From NCBI GenBank assembly GCA_024681515.1, contig JAILAR010000106.1, positions 1 through 64,000 of the forward strand: 64,000 nt of DNA. The letters run 5' to 3'. Made by a program: the position numbers and the translations under genes. This document shows, piece by piece, positions 34,878 to 44,419 of this stretch (positions within the stretch are counted from its first letter, which is position 1; the number at the start of each line of letters is the position of its first letter). This DNA is from Eubacterium sp. (GTDB lineage: Bacteria; Bacillota; Clostridia; Lachnospirales; Lachnospiraceae). The notes below the pieces were generated by a model. That model saw only the letters and a list, made by a program, of their open reading frames with translations. It had not been told where the DNA came from and did no database searches.

Positions 34878-35999
34878 ATGCAGCCGGAATTAACGACACT
34901 TTGTTACATCGAACAGGATGATAAATACCTCATGCTTCATCGGGTGAAGAAGGAGCATGACATCAACAAGGACAAATGGATCGGCATCGGCGGGCATTTT
35001 GAGGGAACGGAGAGTCCGGAGGAGTGCCTGCTTCGGGAAGTGAGGGAAGAAACAGGGCTTACGCTGACGGACTACCGGTTCCGGGGGTTGGTGACCTTTG
35101 TGTCCGGAGAGGAATGCCTGGAATACATGGCGCTCTATACCGCGACGGGTTTTACCGGGGATATGCTTCCCTGCGACGAAGGAACGCTGGAATGGGTGGA
35201 TAAGGAGGCTGTGTTTGGCCTGAACCTCTGGGCCGGCGATAAGCTGTTCTTCCGGCTTCTGGAGGAAGACCGGCCGTTCTTTTCCCTGAAACTGATATAT
35301 GACAGGTCGGGGATTTTGAGAGAGGCATGTTTGGACGGGAAGAAACTGGAACTACTGGATGTCCTTTCGGAAGAACCGCTGGAAACATATGAGGAGGAGC
35401 TGGCCCGCAGCGGTAAACTGGGATGCGGACCGGACGAAGTGTCCTATATCGGAAGCGGAGAAGAGCCCCTGCCGGTAGTGGAAGTGCAGGAAAGGGATAC
35501 GGTACATCGCCTGGGGCTCCTGCATGCGACGGCACATATCTGGGTGGTAAGGAATAACAGCTCGGAGGTCCTTCTGCAAAGACGCAGTTTATCAAAGGAT
35601 TCCAATCCCGGATGCTGGGATCTCTCTTCGGCCGGTCATATCGATGCGGGTGATGAGAAACTGGAGTCGGCGATCCGGGAGCTTCGCGAAGAACTGGGGA
35701 TACACGCCGCACCTTCGGAAATGCGTTACATCGGTTACACCCGCAGGAAGGCCTGGAAGCCATTTTACGGAAAACAGTGGCTGGATAACCAGATCAGCTA
35801 TATGTATGTATTCAGCGGGACGGTTGATACCAGTGCTCTCTGTCTGCAGGTGGAAGAAGTGGAAGAGGTTCGGTGGATGCCCATCGAAGAACTGGATGAC
35901 CGGATCCAAAATGATCCGGAGTTCAGGCACTGTCTGAATCCGGTGGAGGTCCGGTTCCTGAAGGATATGTGCTTAATGCCGAGGGAAGAATTTACATGA
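34878..35999 (+). CDS. Tandem NUDIX hydrolase protein (two NUDIX domains)
   Basis: NUDIX box 1 GGHFEGTESPEECLLREVREETGL; NUDIX box 2 AGHIDAGDEKLESAIRELREELGI. ATG at 34878 with RBS AAAGGAGAG; the listed ORF extension runs through a terminator. Confidence 0.88.
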   Translation: MQPELTTLCYIEQDDKYLMLHRVKKEHDINKDKWIGIGGHFEGTESPEECLLREVREETGLTLTDYRFRGLVTFVSGEECLEYMALYTATGFTGDMLPCDEGTLEWVDKEAVFGLNLWAGDKLFFRLLEEDRPFFSLKLIYDRSGILREACLDGKKLELLDVLSEEPLETYEEELARSGKLGCGPDEVSYIGSGEEPLPVVEVQERDTVHRLGLLHATAHIWVVRNNSSEVLLQRRSLSKDSNPGCWDLSSAGHIDAGDEKLESAIRELREELGIHAAPSEMRYIGYTRRKAWKPFYGKQWLDNQISYMYVFSGTVDTSALCLQVEEVEEVRWMPIEELDDRIQNDPEFRHCLNPVEVRFLKDMCLMPREEFT

Positions 36000-36002
36000 G
36001 AA

Positions 36003-36027
36003 AAACGCGGGCTGCATGCCCGCGTTT
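36003..36027. terminator. Bidirectional Rho-independent terminator between convergent genes
   Basis: AAACGCGGGC-tgcat-GCCCGCGTTT. Confidence 0.75.
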
Positions 36028-36051
36028 ACTGTTCTGTAAATCAAATTGTTG

Positions 36052-36789
36052 TTACCGTGCCGGCGGCTTCGGTAGCACCCGGTTCACGGTAGCGTAGTAA
36101 TCCGCATATTCCTGCCCAAACCTCTTGAAGAGATCCGGTTCCTCTGTCTTCTTCAGCAGTATGGTTAAAAGGATCCAAAGAATGATGGGGATCGCGTACA
36201 TATATACATTTCCGGAAATGAACAGCGCCCCGGTGCATGCAAACAGAAGGGCAGTGTAGATCGGATTCCGTACCCAGGCATAGACTCCTTCGGTGCAGAG
36301 CTTCCCACGGCGGATGTAATCATCGATCCGAGCCCCGAAGACGGCCTGAAAATAAATGATCACGCCGGCCAGTATGATCGCAATGCCAAGTCCCAGGTAG
36401 ATATATCGCAGAACCTTATTCTCCGGAACCCCGGAATCAAAGATCCATTTCTTTCGAAGCAGGATCCCGGCTACGGTCAATATGACGGCGATCAGTCCGA
36501 ATATCGGTCCGATGCCATAGACAGACATGGGCTTTTTCAGATTCTTTGCAACGATGGGAGAGAGCTGTCCCTCCTCCAGATCGGAGAAGTCATCCTCGGC
36601 CTGCGAAGCGACTTTATTCCGAGCCTGCTTCGGACGTTCTTCGGTGAATTCGTCTGAATTCTCGTCTCTGCTCTCATCTAAATTCTCATCAGAGTTTTCA
36701 TCATAACTCTCGTCATAGGACTCATCCAGACTCTCGTCCTGATCGATATCCCGTCCCCGTTCTTTTAACTTGTCAGCCATACTTTTCAT
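36052..36789 (-). CDS. Isoprenylcysteine carboxyl methyltransferase-like membrane protein with acidic repeat N-terminus
   Basis: VYAWVRNPIYTALLFACTGALFISGN ... EEPDLFKRFGQEYADYYATVNRVLP; N-terminal DESLDESYDESYDENSDENLDESRDENSDE. Confidence 0.75.
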   Translation of the reverse strand: MKSMADKLKERGRDIDQDESLDESYDESYDENSDENLDESRDENSDEFTEERPKQARNKVASQAEDDFSDLEEGQLSPIVAKNLKKPMSVYGIGPIFGLIAVILTVAGILLRKKWIFDSGVPENKVLRYIYLGLGIAIILAGVIIYFQAVFGARIDDYIRRGKLCTEGVYAWVRNPIYTALLFACTGALFISGNVYMYAIPIILWILLTILLKKTEEPDLFKRFGQEYADYYATVNRVLPKPPAR

Positions 36790-37152
36790 CGGGCTGTATT
36801 CTCCTTTTTCATTTCTCTTGTTTGCTGAAACAATTGTACACGACGATTATACAGAATAATTCCCTTTTTCGCAATGCGTTTCCTGTGAGGGTTCAAGGAT
36901 TCTTCATTGATTCCGATCGGATCGATCCGGATGTGTATGGATAAAACGTTCGGAATATGAACGAAAAAGACGTTATCGGCATGAATTATATGCGAAACAT
37001 GTGTTGACAAAAGATTAAAATTGATGTACCATCTGTTTGTCAAATGAACAAATGAATAAATGTGCATATATACAGAAGTGCACAATAGAAACGTTTGTTC
37101 CGTATGTAACGTATACACAAATACCAAAAGTTAGCGATAGACAACTTTACGA

Positions 37153-37183
37153 TTGACAAATGAGAACTTTTGTGTGATATACT
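37153..37183 (+). promoter_or_regulatory. Putative promoter of ABC transporter operon
   Basis: TTGACA at 37153-37158 and TATACT at 37178-37183 (19-nt spacer), or TGATAT (16-nt spacer). Confidence 0.4.
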
Positions 37184-37278
37184 ACACAACGCCAGGTTGT
37201 GCGAAGCTAATTAGAAAGAGGCGCGCACTGGAACCGGTACATAAAAGAGTGTAATCAGATAATAATAAGGAGGCTGTC

Positions 37279-37995
37279 ATGTCAGAGGAAGAGAGACTGT
37301 TTTTGGAGATCGTGGATCTAAAGAAGGGGTTCGGATCGGGAGAGGCTCGCCAGGAGGTACTGAGAGGGATGAACTTCTCGGTAGCAAAAGGCGAGTTTTG
37401 TGTTTTGCTGGGACCCTCCGGTTCCGGTAAGTCCACACTGCTGAATATCATCGGCGGGATCGATAATCCGGACAGCGGTTACATTTCAATAAACGGTGAC
37501 AAGCTGGAGGATATGGGAGAGAAGGGATTGACACGGTACCGCAGAAAGCATCTGGGATATGTGTTCCAGATGTACAACCTGATCCCGAACCTGAACGTAA
37601 AGGAAAATGTGGAAGTCGGTGCGTATCTGTCCGATAATCCGCTGGAAATTGATGAACTTCTGAAAACTCTGGGTCTGTATGAGCATCGCCATAAGCTTCC
37701 GAATCAGCTGTCCGGCGGTCAGCAGCAGCGTGTGTCCATCGGACGCGCGATCGTGAAGAATCCGGACATTCTGCTCTGTGATGAGCCTACCGGAGCGTTG
37801 GACTATGTGACCTCCAAAGAGATCCTGAAACTGATCGAAGACGTAAATAAGAAGTACGGCAACACCATCATCATGGTAACCCACAATGAGGCGATCAAGC
37901 AGATGGCCGACCACGTGATCAAGCTTCGTGACGGTGTGGTGCGGAAGAATATCATCAACGAAACCAAGGTTTCGGCGGTAGATCTGGATTGGTAA
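37279..37995 (+). CDS. ABC transporter ATP-binding protein (MacB/LolD-like)
   Basis: Walker A GPSGSGKST, signature LSGGQQQRVSIGRA, Walker B ILLCDEPTGALD. Confidence 0.95.
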   Translation: MSEEERLFLEIVDLKKGFGSGEARQEVLRGMNFSVAKGEFCVLLGPSGSGKSTLLNIIGGIDNPDSGYISINGDKLEDMGEKGLTRYRRKHLGYVFQMYNLIPNLNVKENVEVGAYLSDNPLEIDELLKTLGLYEHRHKLPNQLSGGQQQRVSIGRAIVKNPDILLCDEPTGALDYVTSKEILKLIEDVNKKYGNTIIMVTHNEAIKQMADHVIKLRDGVVRKNIINETKVSAVDLDW

Positions 37996-38038
37996 TGAAG
38001 AACGACAGGTCAGATGATTTCTAACGGAGGAGAGAATC

Positions 38039-40939
38039 GTGAAAAAGAAAAAAATGAGGAGTCCGCTTCAGAAACGGGTTCCGAAGGAACTGATCGGTGA
38101 ATGGCGGAAATATCTTGTGATCTTCCTGCTGCTGGCGATCACTATCGGATTTGTATCCGGTATGTATGTGGCGAACAACAGCATGCTGACGGCGATCGAT
38201 GAATCAGTAACAAAATATAAGCAGGAATACGGTCATTTTGAACTGAACCAGGAAGCAGATGCCGAGCTTCTTGCAAAGCTGGAGAGCGGTGAGCAGGCGG
38301 ATATCTGGGCAGTGGCAACGGAAGAGGCCCGGAAAGAAGCAGACGCAAAGATCGATGCGGAAGCCCGAAAGCAGGCGGAGGAGCAGGCAGAGAAGCTTCT
38401 GGAGGAAGGCGTACGAAGCGCCATTGAGACAGAAGTAAAGACAGCAATCGAGGCACAGGTAAAGTCGGCCATCGAAGCCCAGGTGCAGCAGATGATCCCG
38501 GCAGGAACACCGGAATATGAGGCCGCTCTGAAACAAGCTATGGATCAGTCCTATGATGCGGCATTACAGCAGGCAATGAGCCAGTCCTACGATGCTGCAG
38601 TAAAACAGGCAATGAATGAAGCCTATGACGAGGCGCTGAAGAAAGCAAAGGAGGAATCCTACGAAGAGGTACTGCAGAAGATACTGGATTCCGAAGAATT
38701 TCAGACGGCGATCAGCGATATCCGAAAGGAAGCCTATGAGGAAATTGATAAGAAGGTAAATGAGGAAAAGGAGAAGCAGGAAGCAAAGAAATCCGAGGAA
38801 CAAAGGAAGGCGGAAGAAAACTTCTTTGCGGTTCCCGTAAAGCTTTATAAGAATTATTATAAAGATGTGGAAGAGGACTGGGACCGCGACGGGAAGAAGA
38901 ACGGAAAGGTCCGCCTTTACAGAAATACCGACGAGATCAACCATTCCTGTTATCTGGAAGGCGAGGAACCGAAAAATGATTCCGAGATCGCCATCGACCG
39001 GATGCATGCGGACTGCAACGGCGTCAAGGTGGGCGATACCATCCGGGTGCAGGGACGGGATATGAAGGTCACCGGCCTCATCGCCATGGTGAATTACTCC
39101 ACACTTTATGAGAAGAATACGGATTCCATGTTCGATGCCATCAGTTTTGATGTGGCAGTCGTTACACCGGAAGCCTTTGATCTGTTTGACGTAAGCATTC
39201 ATTACAACTATGCATGGATGTATGACACGGATGCACTGGGGGAGAAAGCCATCGACCCACAGGCCTCGGAAGAAAGGCAGAAGGAGCAGCAGAAGACCCT
39301 TTCGGATAATTACATGCTGGCGGTAATGACCCAGAGTGTGGCGGCAGACAACGAGCTGAAGGATTTCGTGCCCCGGTACGGAAATATGGCCATGAAGTTT
39401 GCGAAGGAGGATCTCTCCGGGGATGAAGTGATGGTGGGGATCCTGCTGTATATCTTCATCGTCATGATCGCATTTATCTTCGGCGTTACCATCACGAGTA
39501 CCATCAACAAAGAGGCATCGGCCATCGGAACGCTCCGGGCGTCCGGCTATACCAAGGGTGAACTGGTAAGGCATTATATGACGGTTCCGGTATTCGTAAC
39601 GCTGTTTTCATCGATCATCGGAAATGTGCTGGGGTACACAGCTTTCAAGTTTATCGTTGTAGGGATGTACTATAACAGCTACAGCCTTCCGACCTATGTG
39701 ACCATCTGGAATTCGGAAGCCTTTATCCGGACGACCCTGATCCCGGTGATCATCATGATCCTGGTGACCTGGCTTGTGATCCGCAGAGCCATGCGGTTCT
39801 CGCCCCTTCGGTTCCTGCGTCATGATCTGCGGAGCAGCAAGAGGAAAAAAGCGGTGAAGCTGCCGCATTTCCCGTTCTTCCACAGATTCCGTCTCCGGGT
39901 GATCCTGCAGAACATCCCGAACTATCTGGTGCTGTTCTTCGGACTGGCCTTCGTCATGATCCTGCTGGCATTTTCCTTCGGACTTCCGTCCACGCTGAAC
40001 AGCTATACGGATAACGTGGTGGATGAAATGTTCGTAAAGAATCAGTACATCCTGAAAACGCTGGAGGATGAGGACGGAAATGAACTGACAACAAAGACCG
40101 AGGGTGCGGAGAAATTCAGTATCACGGATCTGAAGACCACAGACGGACCGAGGGTCGGCGAAGCCATCACGGCATACGGAGTTGTGGTGGATAGTAAGTA
40201 TCTGGCGATTCCGGCGGGTCTGGCAGAGGATGAAGTGTACATTTCCTCGGCATATCGTGACAAGTTCAAACTGCAGGTTGGCGACAGCATCACACTGAAG
40301 AAACCCTTTGCAGAAGATAAGTACACATTTAAGGTTGCAGGTGTCATGGATTACACCGGCGGACTTATTGTGATCATGCCGCAGGATCATTTCAACAGTA
40401 CCTTCGGTTATAAGGCAGGATCCTTCAGCGGATATATGAGTAACGAGGAGATCACGGATATCGCAAAGAAGGATATCGCAGCCTCCATCACGGAAGATGA
40501 CATTCTGAAGATTTCACGGCAGCTGAATCATTCCATGGGTGATTACATGGCCATCTTCCAGGTGGTATGCTTCATCCTGGCGCTGATCCTGATCTACATG
40601 CTGACCAAGGTTATCATCGAGCGGAATGAAAATGCCATCTCCATGGTAAAGATCCTGGGATATGAAAATAAAGAGATCGCGTCCCTGTATCTCATCAGCA
40701 CCACCTGGTTTGTCCTGATCTCGGCCATCATCACGGCCTTTGCAGGCGTATGGGCCCTTTCGGCCATCTGGGTGGCATATATGAAAAAGATGGACGGCTG
40801 GCTGCCGGTACACTTCGGTGCGACGGACTACCTCTGGATCATCGGGATCACCTTCGGTGCGTATCTCGTAGTTATGCTCCTGGATTACTTCCGGATCCGA
40901 AGAGTTCCTATGGATGAGGCGCTGAAAAATGTAGAATAG
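38039..40939 (+). CDS. FtsX-like ABC transporter permease with long coiled-coil insertion
   Basis: GTG start; FtsX-type TM blocks (FIFGVTITSTINKEASAIGTLRASGYTKGEL); large E/K/A/Q-rich extracytoplasmic insertion after TM1. Confidence 0.9.
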   Translation: MKKKKMRSPLQKRVPKELIGEWRKYLVIFLLLAITIGFVSGMYVANNSMLTAIDESVTKYKQEYGHFELNQEADAELLAKLESGEQADIWAVATEEARKEADAKIDAEARKQAEEQAEKLLEEGVRSAIETEVKTAIEAQVKSAIEAQVQQMIPAGTPEYEAALKQAMDQSYDAALQQAMSQSYDAAVKQAMNEAYDEALKKAKEESYEEVLQKILDSEEFQTAISDIRKEAYEEIDKKVNEEKEKQEAKKSEEQRKAEENFFAVPVKLYKNYYKDVEEDWDRDGKKNGKVRLYRNTDEINHSCYLEGEEPKNDSEIAIDRMHADCNGVKVGDTIRVQGRDMKVTGLIAMVNYSTLYEKNTDSMFDAISFDVAVVTPEAFDLFDVSIHYNYAWMYDTDALGEKAIDPQASEERQKEQQKTLSDNYMLAVMTQSVAADNELKDFVPRYGNMAMKFAKEDLSGDEVMVGILLYIFIVMIAFIFGVTITSTINKEASAIGTLRASGYTKGELVRHYMTVPVFVTLFSSIIGNVLGYTAFKFIVVGMYYNSYSLPTYVTIWNSEAFIRTTLIPVIIMILVTWLVIRRAMRFSPLRFLRHDLRSSKRKKAVKLPHFPFFHRFRLRVILQNIPNYLVLFFGLAFVMILLAFSFGLPSTLNSYTDNVVDEMFVKNQYILKTLEDEDGNELTTKTEGAEKFSITDLKTTDGPRVGEAITAYGVVVDSKYLAIPAGLAEDEVYISSAYRDKFKLQVGDSITLKKPFAEDKYTFKVAGVMDYTGGLIVIMPQDHFNSTFGYKAGSFSGYMSNEEITDIAKKDIAASITEDDILKISRQLNHSMGDYMAIFQVVCFILALILIYMLTKVIIERNENAISMVKILGYENKEIASLYLISTTWFVLISAIITAFAGVWALSAIWVAYMKKMDGWLPVHFGATDYLWIIGITFGAYLVVMLLDYFRIRRVPMDEALKNVE

Positions 40940-41045
40940 AACCCGATTTTTCATCAGAAAAATCGGGTTCGTAGACGCCCACACGCCAGAGGCGTGTGCC
41001 CGAGCGAAGCGAGGGACATGTGCCGGTTACAGAAACCGGCACATG
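40940..41045 (+). repeat. Structured 3' intergenic element, copy 2
   Basis: AACCCGATTTTT-catcag-AAAAATCGGGTT; ACACGCC-aga-GGCGTGT; core GCCCGAGCGAAGCGAGGG; CATGTGCCGGTT...AACCGGCACATG. Confidence 0.7.
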
Positions 41046-41172
41046 AGGCCTGATTCATCAGAAAAATTGGTTTGATAAGACTTATGTAAATCAAATTCCC
41101 ATAGGATTTTGTTGACATAATTCCAGAACACAAAATGTTAACGATTTGTAAATGAAATTTGAACAAAACCTA

Positions 41173-41200
41173 TTGACAAAATTTCATATTTGCGTATAAT
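41173..41200 (+). promoter_or_regulatory. Strong consensus sigma-A promoter upstream of dnaX region
   Basis: TTGACA (41173-41178), 16-nt spacer, TATAAT (41195-41200). Confidence 0.8.
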
Positions 41201-41206
41201 GGGCTT

Positions 41207-41369
41207 ATAAGGTTCAGAGAGAAACCGGCAGCGCAGTCCGAAATGCAAAGCCACGAAAGGTTTTTTGAGAGAGCTGACAACTTTGAGAGAGTTGTGAAAA
41301 AGATTCCTGCCGATCATTGGCAGGCAAAAAAAGAGGACAGGTTCCAAAGAGGACTGGTTCTCTTTTTTT
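41207..41369 (+). ncRNA. Candidate non-coding RNA / leader bounded by promoter and terminator
   Basis: No credible ORF; hairpins ACAACT...AGTTGT and CCTGCC-gatcatt-GGCAGG; ends with AAAAAAAGAG...CTCTTTTTTT terminator (41326-41369). Confidence 0.5.
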
Positions 41370-41407
41370 GCGCGTTTCCCCGAGGCGAGCACATGCGGAG
41401 CATGTGT

Positions 41408-41467
41408 CGAAATAGAACTGTGGCCGCCATCGTGCTTGCACGATATGGCGGCCACAGTTCTATTTCG
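41408..41467. repeat. 23-bp perfect-stem hairpin with 14-nt loop, copy 1
   Basis: CGAAATAGAACTGTGGCCGCCAT-cgtgcttgcacgat-ATGGCGGCCACAGTTCTATTTCG. Confidence 0.85.
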
Positions 41468-41507
41468 GCCATGTGCCTCCGGCACATGTATTCGCCGAGG
41501 GGCGCGA

Positions 41508-41640
41508 CATCGACGCGCCTTTGGCGCGGAGATGTCGCGAAGCCCAATAGGCCAGGGCATCGACGCGCCTTTGGCGCGGAGATGTCGCGAAGCCCAATAG
41601 GCCAGGACATCGACGCGCCTTTGGCGCGTCGATGCCGCGA
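41508..41640 (+). repeat. 50-bp tandem repeat, 2.7 copies, each with a GCGCC-ttt-GGCGC palindrome
   Basis: CATCGACGCGCCTTTGGCGCGGAGATGTCGCGAAGCCCAATAGGCCAGG at 41508, 41558 and 41608 (last truncated/diverged). Confidence 0.9.
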
Positions 41641-41750
41641 GCGGAGAGTAGTGCAAACCACGAATCCTCCCTTGCGAAAAAGGCTCTCTTCGGTTATAAT
41701 TCTAACTGGGTGTGCTGTAAAAACGTACACTCCTTAGAAAGGAATAACCT

Positions 41751-43442
41751 ATGGCTTATGTAGCGCTGTACCGGAAATTCCGCCCGGACACTTTTGAAGA
41801 AGTGAAAGGGCAGGAACATGTTGTTACAGCTTTAAAAAATCAGATAAAATATGACCGCATAGGTCACGCCTATTTATTCTGCGGAACCAGAGGAACCGGT
41901 AAGACCTCTGTGGCGAAGCTCATGGCAAAAGCAGTCAACTGTGAACATCCGGTGGACGGCAGCCCCTGCGGAGAGTGTGACAGCTGCAGGCGGATCGCCT
42001 CCGGCGCCGCCATGAATGTGGTGGAGATCGATGCGGCTTCCAATAACGGCGTGGACAATATCCGTCAGATCAATGAGGGTGTGCAGTATGCCCCGTCCGA
42101 CGGAAAATACATGGTATATATCATCGACGAGGTGCATATGCTTTCGGCAGGCGCATTTAATGCCATGCTGAAGACTTTGGAGGAACCCCCGTCCTACGTG
42201 ATCTTCATTCTGGCTACCACGGAGTCCCACAAGGTTCCGGTAACCATCCGTTCCAGGTGCCAGCGATATGATTTCCGAAGGATCGAGTATTCGACCATCG
42301 CGGATCGAATGGAGGATCTGATGCAGAGGGAAGAGGTTCCCGTGACCAGAGACGCGCTCGAGTACATCGCCCGCGCTGCGGACGGCTCCATGCGTGATGC
42401 ACTCTCAATCCTTGATGAATGCGTGTCCTATCACCTGGGTGCGGAGCTTACGCTGGATCGTGTGCTTTCCACCATCGGCGCCGTGGATACGGAGCTTTTC
42501 GAAAAACTGACGGAGAAGATCGGAGAGGATGATCCCGTGGCTGTCATGGAACTGATCCATGAGGTAGTATGGAGAGGAACGGACCTGACAAGGTTTGTGG
42601 ATGATTACGTATGGTTCCTTCGGAACCTGCTCTTTCTTGCCCTTTCTCCGGGACTCGGAACCCGGCTGGATCTGACGGAAGAAAAAGTGGCACTGCTGAC
42701 AGAACTGGGAAAGCAGTTTACGCATGATACGCTGCAAAGGCAGCTTCATGTCATGCAGGATCTGTCACAGGAGATCCGGTACTCCTCGGCAAAACGTGTG
42801 ACCCTGGAAATGGGCATGATCCGTCTTATGCGTCCGGAAACGGATGTGGATCTGGAAGGAGTTCTTGCCCGTTTGGACCGGATGGAGCAGCGCGCGGAAT
42901 CGGCGGAAGCAGAGGTGCTCCGGCTGACGGAACGGATCGATGCGTTGAAAACAGAGATGGAACGCCGCCCGTTGGGAGCTGTGGCTGTGAGTCCTGACGG
43001 TATTTCCGGAGCAGATGCGGGTACGCAGCAGGGCAGGCCGGAGCTTACGGAAGAAGAATATAAGCAGGCGGTGCGACAGATCTATCCGAAGGCGGATCCG
43101 GATGAACTGTGCGAATTGGCGAAAACCTGGCGAAAGAAGATCCTTCCCAATCTGAAAAATGACAGCTTCCGGGCATTTCTCCAGTTTGCGCAGGTAATAC
43201 CTGATGTGACGGAACAGGGGGAGGCGGTCGGTTTAAAACTGGCGTTTGACGGGCTTGCACCGAGCAACCCGAAGGTGACCTTCTTCAAAAAACAGTCCCG
43301 GATGGAGGAACTCCGTGAGGAGGTAGAACAGCTGGCCGAGAGGAGTCTCTCCATTCGACTGGAAGAGTCGGAGGAAGAGATCAAGAAGATGATTGTGCTT
43401 GATATGACCAAAATACATTATGATGACATTGAGGAAGAATAA
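41751..43442 (+). CDS. dnaX: DNA polymerase III subunit gamma/tau
   Basis: YRKFRPDTFEEVKGQEHVV, AYLFCGTRGTGKTSVAKLMAKAVNC, VYIIDEVHMLSAGAFNAMLKTLEEPP. Confidence 0.97.
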   Translation: MAYVALYRKFRPDTFEEVKGQEHVVTALKNQIKYDRIGHAYLFCGTRGTGKTSVAKLMAKAVNCEHPVDGSPCGECDSCRRIASGAAMNVVEIDAASNNGVDNIRQINEGVQYAPSDGKYMVYIIDEVHMLSAGAFNAMLKTLEEPPSYVIFILATTESHKVPVTIRSRCQRYDFRRIEYSTIADRMEDLMQREEVPVTRDALEYIARAADGSMRDALSILDECVSYHLGAELTLDRVLSTIGAVDTELFEKLTEKIGEDDPVAVMELIHEVVWRGTDLTRFVDDYVWFLRNLLFLALSPGLGTRLDLTEEKVALLTELGKQFTHDTLQRQLHVMQDLSQEIRYSSAKRVTLEMGMIRLMRPETDVDLEGVLARLDRMEQRAESAEAEVLRLTERIDALKTEMERRPLGAVAVSPDGISGADAGTQQGRPELTEEEYKQAVRQIYPKADPDELCELAKTWRKKILPNLKNDSFRAFLQFAQVIPDVTEQGEAVGLKLAFDGLAPSNPKVTFFKKQSRMEELREEVEQLAERSLSIRLEESEEEIKKMIVLDMTKIHYDDIEEE

Positions 43443-43457
43443 CAAGGAGGACCAGTA

Positions 43458-43802
43458 ATGGCAAAGAGAGGCGGCTTCGGCGGCATGGGTATGATGCCCG
43501 GCAACATGAACAACCTGATGAAGCAGGCACAGCGCATGCAGAAGCAGATGGAAGAGACAAAGGCAGCACTGGAGGAGAAGGAGTACGAAGGTACTGCCGG
43601 CGGCGGTGTTGTGAAGGTGAAGATGAACGGTAAGAAGGAGATCACGGAGGTGAAGATCTCTGAGGAAGTTGTAGATCCCGAGGATATCGAAATGCTGGAG
43701 GATCTGGTGCTGGCGGCGATTAACGAAGTGCTCCGCCTGCAGACGGAAGATGAGCAGACCGAGATGGGCAAGATCACCGGTGGAGGAGGTCTTCCGTTCT
43801 AA
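43458..43802 (+). CDS. ybaB: YbaB/EbfC family nucleoid-associated protein
   Basis: [47 protein letters not shown]; between dnaX and recR. Confidence 0.95.
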   Translation: MAKRGGFGGMGMMPGNMNNLMKQAQRMQKQMEETKAALEEKEYEGTAGGGVVKVKMNGKKEITEVKISEEVVDPEDIEMLEDLVLAAINEVLRLQTEDEQTEMGKITGGGGLPF

Positions 43803-44399
43803 ATGGATGTTTATGGAGGAGAAGTAAACCGCCTGATCGAGGAGTTGTCAAGGCTTCCGGGTATCGGGCCGAAAGGTGCACAGAGACTGGCGTTTTATAT
43901 CGTCGGAATGTCGGAGGAACGTGTGGAAGCTCTGGCGGAGGCGATCGCTCAGGCTAAGAAAAAAACGCGGTATTGCAAGCTTTGCTGTAATATGACGGAT
44001 CAGGATATGTGCCCGATCTGTGCGTCTCCCAACCGGAATCACAAACTGATCATGGTGGTGGAGAATCCGCGGGATCTGGCGGCCTACGAGAAGACGGGCA
44101 AATACGAGGGTGTGTATCATGTACTGCACGGAACCATTAATCCGGCGGCAGGGATCGGTCCTCAGGAGATCCGCCTGAAGGAGCTGCTGCTCCGGCTGCA
44201 TGATGACTGCGATGAACTGATCATCGGAACCAGTCCTACCGTAGAGGGCGAGGCAACGGCCATGATGATCTCCAAATATGTGAAACCGGCGGGTATCAAA
44301 TGCACCCGTATCGCCAGTGGTGTTCCGGTGGGAAGTGAACTGGAGAGCACGGATGAAATGACACTGCTGAAGGCGTTGGAAGGAAGAGTTGAACTATAA
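43803..44399 (+). CDS. recR: Recombination protein RecR
   Basis: LIEELSRLPGIGPKGAQRLAFYIV, zinc-finger CKLCCNMTDQDMCPIC, TOPRIM MVVENPRDLAAYEKTGKYEGVYHVLHG. Confidence 0.97.
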   Translation: MDVYGGEVNRLIEELSRLPGIGPKGAQRLAFYIVGMSEERVEALAEAIAQAKKKTRYCKLCCNMTDQDMCPICASPNRNHKLIMVVENPRDLAAYEKTGKYEGVYHVLHGTINPAAGIGPQEIRLKELLLRLHDDCDELIIGTSPTVEGEATAMMISKYVKPAGIKCTRIASGVPVGSELESTDEMTLLKALEGRVEL

Positions 44400-44419
44400 A
44401 GAATGAGGAGGGTTACAGA

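Noticed and set aside
41207-41369. SRP RNA (scr/ffs) call
   Set aside because: Position fits, but I could not find the conserved SRP domain IV tetraloop/asymmetric-loop sequence; left as an unassigned ncRNA candidate.
41508-41640. Possible CRISPR array
   Set aside because: Direct 50-bp tandem units without unique spacers; no cas genes nearby.
41138-41737. Overlapping ORFs (164, 172, 138 aa) across the dnaX upstream region
   Set aside because: They read through tandem palindromic repeats in several frames; repeated peptide blocks are translation of DNA repeats, not a conserved protein.
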